A stretch of 60,570 nt of DNA from Thiohalocapsa sp. (GTDB lineage: Bacteria; Pseudomonadota; Gammaproteobacteria; Chromatiales; Chromatiaceae). Position 1 is the stretch's first letter; every line of letters starts with the position of its first letter. The stretch is from NCBI GenBank assembly GCA_021736785.1, contig JAIPFF010000031.1:1-60570 (forward strand). The letters run 5' to 3'. Shown piece after piece: positions 18,893-25,764 of this stretch. A program made the position numbers and the translations under genes. The notes below the pieces were generated by a model. That model worked only from the letters and a program-made list of their open reading frames with translations. It had not been told where the DNA came from and did not search any database.

Positions 18893-19762
18893 TCAGGTGG
18901 CCCAGATCCTCGGCGGACAGGGGGCGCGCGCCAGAAGCCGAGGCCTCAGCGCCGACCAAAGCGCACAGAATACCTGTTGTATGGGCTCCGTAGTAGCGGC
19001 AAGGGCACGCGCGACGAGCAGACCGTCGACCAGCGTGACGCCGGTCAATGGCGTACAACTCGCGGCGAGGACTTCCCGCGCGGCCGCAAGGTCTGCGGCA
19101 TCGGGCTGCTGTCCCGACGTAGCAACGAATGTGCCTGTCACCGGAAAGCCCCGCAAACCGGTGCGTCCGTCCAGATGTGCCGGGTCATCGACGCGCAAGT
19201 GCTCCGACAACAGCAACCTGCCTCCGCGGCGAACCTGCAGCCGCACGGAGAGCTCGCCGGCGTCGAAGCGCTCGCGGATGACCGGGCGCCCGAGGCTCAG
19301 GATGTCCCAGCCGATGAAACTGCTCTCGGGCGCGAGATCGACCTCGGTGCGGATGCCGGCGCGGGCGCCGGGAAACACGATGTTCTCCAGCGGCAGCCAC
19401 TCCAGGACCGCCCCGGCCGCGACCTCGAGCCGCTGCACCTGATCCGCCCGCGCCCCCGCGCTGCGGTAGAACTTGGCGGCGCCGGGTGTCGTGATCAGCG
19501 CATGGGCGTTTTCCGAGGCGTGCACGCGGATACGCAGCACATCGCCGCCGACCACACCGCCGGGCGGATGCAGCAGGTAGAGATGACAGGGGTCGCCCTC
19601 GGGATGAAAGGCACGTTGCACCGTCAACGGGCCCAGCTGGCGCTTATGCGCCAGAACTGTGCGTCCGGCGCGCGGCGCGCAGACCAGATCGAGCTCGCCG
19701 CGCCAGCCTTCGGGCCCCGCGGGCGCGGGCTGGATCGGTATCTCCGGGGTTTCGGTTGTCAT
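18893..19762 (-). CDS. Urease accessory protein UreD
   Basis: A 289-residue scaffold (UreD/UreH family) that binds apo-urease and recruits UreF and UreG. Recognisable segments are HPPGGVVGGDVLRI, ITTPGAAKFYRS and EWLPLENIVFPGA. It is the first gene of the ureDABCEFG cluster. The 103-base gap after ffh contains no terminator hairpin, so read-through from ffh is possible beside an internal promoter. Confidence 0.95.
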   Translation of the reverse strand: MTTETPEIPIQPAPAGPEGWRGELDLVCAPRAGRTVLAHKRQLGPLTVQRAFHPEGDPCHLYLLHPPGGVVGGDVLRIRVHASENAHALITTPGAAKFYRSAGARADQVQRLEVAAGAVLEWLPLENIVFPGARAGIRTEVDLAPESSFIGWDILSLGRPVIRERFDAGELSVRLQVRRGGRLLLSEHLRVDDPAHLDGRTGLRGFPVTGTFVATSGQQPDAADLAAAREVLAASCTPLTGVTLVDGLLVARALAATTEPIQQVFCALWSALRPRLLARAPCPPRIWAT

Positions 19763-19865
19763 GGCGCGCTCCTGGTCGGCGACGCCGGCACGCGGGCGTG
19801 TCCGCGCGCGGACTCATCTCGCCCGAGGCCCGCGGCGTGCGCGCCGGCGGCAGCCCGCAAGCGCG

Positions 19866-21272
19866 TCACATCGGGAAACCGCCGCCCGGCGGCAGCCCGC
19901 CCGGGCCGCCGCCCATGCCGCCGAAGCCCGGCGGCATGCGCCCCTGCATCTGGCGCATCATCTTGGCCATACCCCCGCCCTTCATCTTCTTCATCATCTT
20001 CTGCATCTGCGTAAACTGCTTCAGCAGCTTGTTGACGTCCTGCACCTGGGTGCCGGAGCCCGACGCGATGCGCTTTCGGCGCGACCCCTTGATGATCTGC
20101 GGATGCTGGCGCTCCATCGGCGTCATGGAATCGACGATCGCGATCAGTTTGGTCACTTCCTTGTCGTTCACTTGGCCCTTGACGTGATCGGGGAGCTCGC
20201 CCATGCCCGGCAGCTTGTCCATCAGTCCGGCCATGCCGCCGAGCTTGTTCATCTGCTGCAGCTGATCGCGGAAGTCGGACAGATCGAAGCCCTTGCCTTT
20301 CTTGATCTTTTTGGCCAGCTTCTCGGCCTGGTCCCGGTCCACCTTCTCCTGCATCTCCTCGACAAGGGAGACGACATCACCCATGCCGAGGATGCGCGAG
20401 GCGATGCGGTCCGGGTGGAAGGGCTCGAGCGCGCTGGTCTTCTCGCCGACGCCGAGGAACTTGATCGGCTTGCCGGTCAGCTCGCGGATCGACAGCGCCG
20501 CACCGCCACGTGCATCGCCGTCCGCCTTTGTCAGGATCACGCCCGTGAGCGGTACGGCGTCGTGGAACGCCTTGGCCGTCTTCGCCGCGTCCTGGCCGGT
20601 CATCGCGTCGACGACGAACAGCGTCTCGACGGGTGCGACCGCCGCATGCAGATCGCGGATCTCCTGCATCATGGCCTCGTCGATGGCCAGGCGACCGGCC
20701 GTGTCGACGATCAGCACGTCCTTGAATTGCTTTCGCGCGGCGTCGATCGCGTTGCGGGCGATGTCCAGCGGCCGTTGATCCGGGGTGCTCGGGAAAAAGT
20801 CCGCCTGCACTTCGCCGGCCACCGTGCGCAGCTGGTCGATGGCGGCCGGGCGGTAGATGTCGCAGCTCACCACCATGACGTTCTTCTTGTGCCGCTCCCT
20901 CAGAAAGCGCGCGAGCTTGCCGGTGCTTGTGGTCTTACCGGAGCCCTGCAGGCCCGCCATCAAGATCACCGCCGGCGGCTGCGCGTTGAGGTCGAGGCCC
21001 TCGTTGGATTCCCCCATCAGTGCCGTCAGCTCGTCGTTGACGACCTTGATCAGCACCTGCCCCGGGGTCAGGCTCTTGGTGACCTCCACACCCACGGCCT
21101 TCTCGCGCACCCGATCTACGAAGCCGCGCACCACCGGCAGCGCGACGTCCGCCTCCAGCAGCGCCATGCGCACCTCGCGCAGGGTGTCTTTGATATTGTC
21201 TTCGGTCAGCCGCGACTGGCCGCGCAGTCCTTTGAGTACGTCGCCGAAGCGTTCCTGCAGATTGTCGAACAT
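19866..21272 (-). CDS. Signal recognition particle protein Ffh
   Basis: A 468-residue SRP54 homologue that binds 4.5S RNA and signal sequences and docks to FtsY. It has the N domain, a G domain with GLQGSGKTTSTGKLA, DTAGRLAIDEAMM and TKADGDARGGAAL, and a Met-rich M domain with a Gly/Pro/Met tail. ATG 21272 is preceded by GAGAGG. It is divergent from ypjD across 169 bases, a common arrangement in gammaproteobacteria. Confidence 0.98.
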   Translation of the reverse strand: MFDNLQERFGDVLKGLRGQSRLTEDNIKDTLREVRMALLEADVALPVVRGFVDRVREKAVGVEVTKSLTPGQVLIKVVNDELTALMGESNEGLDLNAQPPAVILMAGLQGSGKTTSTGKLARFLRERHKKNVMVVSCDIYRPAAIDQLRTVAGEVQADFFPSTPDQRPLDIARNAIDAARKQFKDVLIVDTAGRLAIDEAMMQEIRDLHAAVAPVETLFVVDAMTGQDAAKTAKAFHDAVPLTGVILTKADGDARGGAALSIRELTGKPIKFLGVGEKTSALEPFHPDRIASRILGMGDVVSLVEEMQEKVDRDQAEKLAKKIKKGKGFDLSDFRDQLQQMNKLGGMAGLMDKLPGMGELPDHVKGQVNDKEVTKLIAIVDSMTPMERQHPQIIKGSRRKRIASGSGTQVQDVNKLLKQFTQMQKMMKKMKGGGMAKMMRQMQGRMPPGFGGMGGGPGGLPPGGGFPM

Positions 21273-21441
21273 CTCTCGCCTCTCGATTCCCGAAAACCGG
21301 TGTGCCGAACAGCCGGCAGACCGGCGCGGCACGCAATTGGTTAACCTAAATCAAGGCAGCGCGAAAGAACAGCCCGAAGGCGCGTATGGAGTGCGAGCGG
21401 TACGTTCCCAGCCCTGCCCCTTTATGCGATCATCGCCCGCC

Positions 21442-22260
21442 ATGAGCAGCATGCCGATTCCCTTCCTGACCATCACCGCCTACCTGGGCAGCGCCGGACT
21501 GATCGGCTGGCGGCTGTTCAATCGCGACCGCGCCACGCCCGAGCGCCTTCGCTGGCTGACGCTGTTGCTGGGCTTCAGCGGACTGATACTGCACACGTGG
21601 TTGCTGTACAAGGCCATCTTCAGCCATGCGGGCCTGAACCTCGCGTTTTTCAATGCGCTGTCCCTGGCCTCTTGGACCGTGGTCGCGTCATTATTGCTGT
21701 CGAGTCTGAACAAGCCGATCGAGAACCTCGGTCTGGTCATCTTGCCGCTGGCGGCGCTCGCGGTGCTGCTCGACATGCTCTACCCCGGCCTCAGCTTCAT
21801 GAGCGAGGGCGCGAGCTGGGTTTTGAAGCTGCACGTGCTGCTGTCGATGCTGGCCTACAGCTTGCTGACGCTGGCCAGCGTGCAGGCGATTCTGCTCGCG
21901 GTCCAGGACTACTACCTGCGCAATCGCCGCCCGGGCGGGTTCATCCGCGCGCTGCCGCCGCTGATGACCATGGAAGCCCTGCTGTTCGAGATGATCGGCT
22001 TCGGCTTCGTGCTGCTGACGCTGGCGCTGCTGAGCGGCTTCGCATTTCTCGAGAACATGTTCGCGCAGCACCTGGTCCACAAGACGGTGCTGTCCGTGGT
22101 TGCCTGGCTGGTCTTCGGCGGGCTGCTGCTGGGGCGGCGGGTCTGGGGCTGGCGCGGGCGCAAGGCCATCATCTGGACGCTGACCGGCTTCGCGATCCTG
22201 ATCCTCGCCTACTTCGGCTCCAAGCTGGTGCTGGAGCTGATTCTGCACCGCGGGCCCTAG
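21442..22260 (+). CDS. YpjD-like inner-membrane protein (CcsA/HemX family)
   Basis: A 272-residue polytopic membrane protein with about eight predicted TM segments, of the cytochrome c assembly (CcsA/CcmC-like) family found next to ffh in many gammaproteobacteria. It contains the conserved FNALSLASWTV and LLDMLYPGLSFM regions. ATG 21442 is used; ATG 21424 and ATG 21451 are in frame and cannot be excluded. Its exact biochemical role is not established; a heme-related or membrane-integrity role is usually suggested. Confidence 0.85.
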   Translation: MSSMPIPFLTITAYLGSAGLIGWRLFNRDRATPERLRWLTLLLGFSGLILHTWLLYKAIFSHAGLNLAFFNALSLASWTVVASLLLSSLNKPIENLGLVILPLAALAVLLDMLYPGLSFMSEGASWVLKLHVLLSMLAYSLLTLASVQAILLAVQDYYLRNRRPGGFIRALPPLMTMEALLFEMIGFGFVLLTLALLSGFAFLENMFAQHLVHKTVLSVVAWLVFGGLLLGRRVWGWRGRKAIIWTLTGFAILILAYFGSKLVLELILHRGP

Positions 22261-22325
22261 CCGCGATCGCAAATCGGCTCGGGCCGGCGCCGACGCGGGA
22301 ACCCAAGCGGGAACCGAGTCGATCA

Positions 22326-22345
22326 CCGAACCGAACCGAACCGAA
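22326..22345 (+). repeat. Short tandem repeat (CCGAA)4
   Basis: Four perfect copies of CCGAA followed by two degenerate copies, in the 138-base space between the convergent ypjD and TIGR04282-like genes. It could form a length-variable spacer; no function is visible. Confidence 0.8.
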
Positions 22346-22398
22346 CCGGACCGAGGACGAACGCCGCCGCGCACCCGGCACGGCGGATCACAACCGCG

Positions 22399-23043
22399 TC
22401 AGTCGGCGCGGCCGTCGTCGGGCCATGCGTGCTCCGCCGCGTACCAATCCAGGTCTTCCGGGCGATCCAAGTCCCGCAGCACCGGCAGCTCCTGCCAACG
22501 CAGACCGAGTGCCGCCATGCGCTCGCGCGTGATCTCCGCGACCCGGTCCCCGCCCCACGGCATGGCCGCGAACAGCTCCGGCGCCGGCACGCGCAGCGCG
22601 AGCAGGACATAGCCGCCGTCGACGGCGGGGCCCAGCACCGCGTCCATACGCCCATCGATCAGCGCCTGCAAGGACAGTTCCACGTCGTCCGCCTGCAGCT
22701 CCGGGCAATCACTGCCGATCAGCACCACCGCCCGCGCCTCGCGCAGCGCCTCTTCTGCCGCCAGGCACAGACGCCGGCCCAGGTCCCCCTCGGGCTGTCG
22801 TCGCAGTGCGACGCCGTAGCGCAGCGCCAGATCCGCGAACAGCGGATGGTCGCTGCTCGGGGCGCACCAGATCTCCAGCGGAGCGAGCGCGGCGGGCACC
22901 AGCCGGGCCAGCGTGTCCTCGAGCAGCCGGGCGTGCAGCGCCGCGGCGCCTTCCGCGCCGAGCGCCGGGATCAGCCGCGTCTTCGCCTGACCCGGGATCG
23001 GGGCTTTTGCGAACAGGAGGATACGGGCGTGCGGATAGCGCAT
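22399..23043 (-). CDS. TIGR04282-like glycosyltransferase (arsenosugar-associated)
   Basis: A 214-residue GT-A-fold protein of the DUF2064/TIGR04282 family. It begins with ARILLFAKAPIPGQAKTRL, the nucleotide-binding loop of the family, and has VVLIGSDCPEL (metal-binding DxD-like position) and GPAVDGGYVLLAL. The family frequently accompanies ArsS in arsenosugar biosynthesis clusters, and arsS lies upstream on the same strand here, which supports that assignment. Substrate transfer has to be inferred from this association. Confidence 0.85.
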   Translation of the reverse strand: MRYPHARILLFAKAPIPGQAKTRLIPALGAEGAAALHARLLEDTLARLVPAALAPLEIWCAPSSDHPLFADLALRYGVALRRQPEGDLGRRLCLAAEEALREARAVVLIGSDCPELQADDVELSLQALIDGRMDAVLGPAVDGGYVLLALRVPAPELFAAMPWGGDRVAEITRERMAALGLRWQELPVLRDLDRPEDLDWYAAEHAWPDDGRAD

Positions 23044-23059
23044 CCGTCGATGGACCGAT

Positions 23060-23457
23060 TCAATGGACCGATGATGCCGGCGCCGCCGCGCGGGCCAGAA
23101 AATGCTCCAGATCGTCGATATAGCGCGTCAGCGAAAAGTGCTGCTCCACGTCGCGCCTGGCCTGCGCCGCCAAGCGGGGCGCAAGGCCCGATTCGGACAC
23201 CAGCCGAGCGATCTGCGCGGCCAGGTCGACTGAATCGCCCTTTTCGAATACCAGCGCGTTCTGGCCGTGGCGCAGCAGCTCGGCGTGGCCGCCGTCGTTG
23301 GTGCTGACCACCGGGGTGCCGCTGGCCATTGCCTCCAGATGCGTCAGCCCGAAAGGCTCTGTCCACATCGACGGAAAAACGGAGATATCGTGGTCGCGGC
23401 AGCTCTGCGGCAGCGCGTCGCAGGCACGCCGTCCGGGCGCATCCGGCCGTCGCCGCC
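23060..23457 (-). pseudogene. Truncated GT4 glycosyltransferase fragment
   Basis: About 120 codons matching only the C-terminal donor-binding half of a GT4 enzyme: HDISVFPSMWTEPFGLTHLE followed by AMASGTPVV and DGGHAELL. The whole N-terminal acceptor domain and half of the C-terminal domain are missing. Similarity starts right after the arsS stop codon, and upstream codons in this frame lie inside arsS and are unrelated. It looks like a deletion that joined arsS to the tail of a former neighbour. No start codon with an RBS is obvious. Confidence 0.75.
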
Positions 23458-24426
23458 TCAATCGCTCAGCGCTCCGCCGCAGCTGCTGCCCTGTCCTGCC
23501 GTACAGCCGTAGCAATGGTCACCGACGCGAATCGGACCGTCCGCGAGCAGGTCGGAACCATTCAGTGCGCTGATATGAACCCGCGTGCCGTTGCCGCCGT
23601 CGGTGGGCAGATTCAACATCTGATTAAAATCGCAGTCGTAGACGTAGCCCTGCCAATCGAGGCTGATCTGGTCTCGACACATCACCGATTCCAGGTTGTC
23701 GCCACGATGCGCCTGTTTGAGTGTCGCCATGTAATGCGCGAACTGCCCCTTCGACTGCAGCCAGCTGCCGAAGCGTCGGATGGGCATATTGGCCAGCGTC
23801 AACAATTGATCGAAGCGCACATCGAAGCGCGCCGAAAGCTCGCGCTTGTAGTCTTGCTCCAAGGCACATTGCGGCGGCGGCAGCGTTGCCCCAGGGGGGT
23901 TGTACACCAGGTTCAGGGTCAGCCCGGACCGACCGTCACCGTACCCTAGCCGATTCAGGCGCCGGAGTCCTCGGATACTCGCCTCGAACACGCCGCTGCC
24001 GCGCTGGGCGTCGACGTTTTCGGCCAGATAACAGGGCAGCGACGCGATCACCTCGACCCGACGCGCCGCCAGAAACTCGGCCAAATCCCCTTGCTCCGGC
24101 TCCTCCAGAATCGTCAGGTTACAACGATCGATCACATGAATGCCCAGCGCGCGCGCCGACTCGACCAGCGGGCGGAATACCGCGTTCAGCTCCGGTGCGC
24201 CGCCGGTGATATCCAAAATGCGCGTATCCCCGCGGCGCAAATAGGCGACAACCGCGTCCAGCGTCTCGGCATCCATTTCCTCGCGCCGCTTGGGCCCCGC
24301 GTCCACGTGACAGTGCAAACAGGACTGGTTGCAGCGATAGCCCAGATTGACCTGCAGCGTCGTCGGGCGGCGGCGCGTCAACGCGGGAAAATCGGAAGGA
24401 AAAAGCAAAGGCTTCGAGTCGAGCAC
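23458..24426 (-). CDS. ArsS-type radical SAM protein
   Basis: A 322-residue radical SAM enzyme with the CxxxCxxC cluster motif at C32, C36 and C39 (YRCNQSCLHCH), a GGAPELN motif for SAM binding and the C-terminal DUF3641 domain with extra Cys residues (CYGCTAGQGSSCGG) that may hold an auxiliary Fe-S cluster. ArsS proteins convert methylated arsenicals to arsenosugar precursors using a SAM-derived ribosyl group. GTG 24426 is preceded by GGAG eight bases upstream and gives the family N-terminus; a TTG at 24492 would add 22 residues. No arsM is present in the window. Confidence 0.9.
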   Translation of the reverse strand: MLDSKPLLFPSDFPALTRRRPTTLQVNLGYRCNQSCLHCHVDAGPKRREEMDAETLDAVVAYLRRGDTRILDITGGAPELNAVFRPLVESARALGIHVIDRCNLTILEEPEQGDLAEFLAARRVEVIASLPCYLAENVDAQRGSGVFEASIRGLRRLNRLGYGDGRSGLTLNLVYNPPGATLPPPQCALEQDYKRELSARFDVRFDQLLTLANMPIRRFGSWLQSKGQFAHYMATLKQAHRGDNLESVMCRDQISLDWQGYVYDCDFNQMLNLPTDGGNGTRVHISALNGSDLLADGPIRVGDHCYGCTAGQGSSCGGALSD

Positions 24427-24476
24427 GACCAATACTCCAAACAGCGGGAAGACGATTGTTGCGACAGCAGATGCTG

Positions 24477-24504
24477 TTACAGAGTGCCGCAACGGTGCTA
24501 AGAT
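24477..24504 (+). promoter_or_regulatory. Possible sigma-70 promoter for tRNA-Ala
   Basis: TTACAG at 24477-24482 and TAAGAT at 24499-24504 with a 16-base spacer, about 100 bases upstream of the tRNA in the gap divergent from arsS. This is a pattern match only. Confidence 0.35.
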
Positions 24505-24603
24505 TCAAGCCCTCGGAGGCTTCCCGTCAGGCGCGTCGACGCCCGGCCTTCGACGACTCGGCGGCCCGCGGAATACCTGGATCCGCGGCCTGCACGCATC
24601 AAT

Positions 24604-24679
<76 letters not shown>

Positions 24680-24840
24680 TTAAACCCGCTGAAAAACAAA
24701 GCAAAACCCCGGCCGCATCTACCTACCAGCGAACCCCGCCAAAACTCGTAAGTGTGCAGTAAGTGCCTCATCGGGCTCATGCACTTTCGGCCCGCAGATC
24801 GCTCGGCGAAGCATTCACAACCTCAGCCCGTCGTCGGGGC

Positions 24841-24936
24841 CTCAGCGGTCTGTGGCGGCGCCGGCCGGCTCGGGTATGCCACGGGCAAGGGGCGGCGGCG
24901 TCGCGAGCGTGGCGCCAGCGTGGCGAAGCGGGCAAC
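24841..24936 (+). repeat. Imperfect direct repeat, copy 1
   Basis: CTCAGCGG, a GC-rich spacer, then TCGGGTATGCCA and a purine-rich segment ending GGCGCCAGCG. It matches 25127-25220 with scattered substitutions and short indels. Confidence 0.7.
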
Positions 24937-25126
24937 GGGAATCGGCGGCACTGGCCAGCGCTGGCGCCGTGGCCAGCATTGAGGGGGTTTGGTCGCGGCG
25001 GTCGATAGGAACCGCCTATGGGTACGCTTCGTGCTAAGGGTGCCGTAACCCGTTGTCCGGTGAACCCCGCAAAATCCGCGCCCGATAGGTGGTGCCGATG
25101 AATCGACCGGGCGCCGCCGCAACGCG

Positions 25127-25220
25127 CTCAGCGGCCCGCTACTGCGGCGGCAGGATCGGGTATGCCATGGCAAGGGGTCGGCGCCGTCGAGAGTGTGGCG
25201 CCAGCGAGGGAAAGGTGGCG
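25127..25220 (+). repeat. Imperfect direct repeat, copy 2
   Basis: Second copy of the 24841 repeat, with the same CTCAGCGG start, TCGGGTATGCCA core and GTGGCGCCAGCG end. Confidence 0.7.
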
Positions 25221-25234
25221 ATGCAACCGACCGC

Positions 25235-25470
25235 CTGGGCCAGCTTGGCGCGGGATTCGCCTGTCTTCTCAGTTCCGGAAAATTTTCCGGCACTAGAGGA
25301 TTTCAACAAGTTACGTTCGCCTGCCTCTATTTTCCGCGCCTTGGCTTCGGTCTGGGCCAGCTTGGCGCGGGCTGTGCCGTTTTCTTCAGTCCTGGAAAAT
25401 TTTCCAGAACCGTTGCGTTTCTGCGACACGTTGCCGCCAGAGGCCGATTGCCGCGCCTTGGCTTCGGTCG
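25235..25470 (+). repeat. Two tandem 117-bp repeats with 16-bp palindromes
   Basis: Units 25235-25351 and 25352-25470 share a left end CTGGGCCAGCTTGGCGCGGG and a right end CGCGCCTTGGCTTCGGT; their centres differ more. Each contains one perfect 16-bp palindrome: CCGGAAAATTTTCCGG (25275-25290) and CTGGAAAATTTTCCAG (25392-25407), spaced exactly 117 bases apart. The compensatory outer base pairs (CCGG/CCGG versus CTGG/CCAG) show that symmetry is conserved, which suggests binding sites for a dimeric protein. Confidence 0.85.
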
Positions 25471-25494
25471 GAACCCTGAGAAGGTGCCGGGCAT

Positions 25495-25519
25495 GAAAAA
25501 CCCGGCGCGGCGGCCGGGT
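25495..25519 (-). terminator. Rho-independent terminator of the element's late operon
   Basis: On the minus strand ACCCGG pairs with CCGGGT around a GC-rich 8-base loop (stem 25500-25505 with 25514-25519), followed immediately by a run of T. It lies 28 bases after the stop of the last element gene. Confidence 0.75.
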
Positions 25520-25546
25520 CGATCGGTCGGCGGATTGCCGCCGGGC

Positions 25547-25759
25547 TCAGTGCAGCGGGACCAGGCGCCGCCGGATCAGCAGCGCCGGCCTCCCGCCGTG
25601 CAGGATCGCGCGAAAGCCGTAGCGCTCAAGCGATGCGGCGCGAAGCCAGTCATTGAGATCAAGTCGGCACTCGTCCGGGTCACGATGCGGCCAGCGTCGC
25701 GCGATGGCGCGCGCTCGGCGCAAGGCGTCGGCCTCAAGGTGCGGGTCGAGCGCGGGCAT
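25547..25759 (-). CDS. Small phage protein after tape measure gene
   Basis: A 70-residue protein of unknown function, beginning MPALDPHLEADALRRA and ending in a basic patch (RPALLIRRRLVPLH). It contains an Asp-Glu-Cys turn and an Arg-rich central helix. Its ATG lies a few bases after the tape measure stop, so it is translationally linked and is the final gene before the terminator. In tailed phages this place is often taken by tail-tip or tail-completion proteins, but nothing in the sequence proves that. Confidence 0.65.
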   Translation of the reverse strand: MPALDPHLEADALRRARAIARRWPHRDPDECRLDLNDWLRAASLERYGFRAILHGGRPALLIRRRLVPLH

Positions 25760-25764
25760 GCTGG

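Larger units (their letters stand above)
24680..25494. other. Gene-free left arm of the element with repeats
   Basis: About 815 bases between attL and the operon terminator with no gene I can support. It holds two TAAGTG hexamers 11 bases apart (24749 and 24760), which recur in the palindrome near the integrase and could be arm-type integrase sites. It also holds a ~95-base direct repeat (24841 and 25127) and a 117-base tandem repeat with two 16-bp palindromes. Short open frames across the tandem repeat encode repeated peptides but lack start signals. Candidate roles are recombination arms, packaging site or regulator binding. Confidence 0.6.

Noticed and set aside
19659-21344. Plus-strand 561-codon frame opposite ffh
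   Set aside because: Shadow of the conserved ffh gene.
25139-25429. Minus-strand repeat peptide frame in the element's left arm
   Set aside because: Produced by the 117-bp tandem repeat; no RBS, GTG start in mid-repeat, lies beyond the operon terminator.
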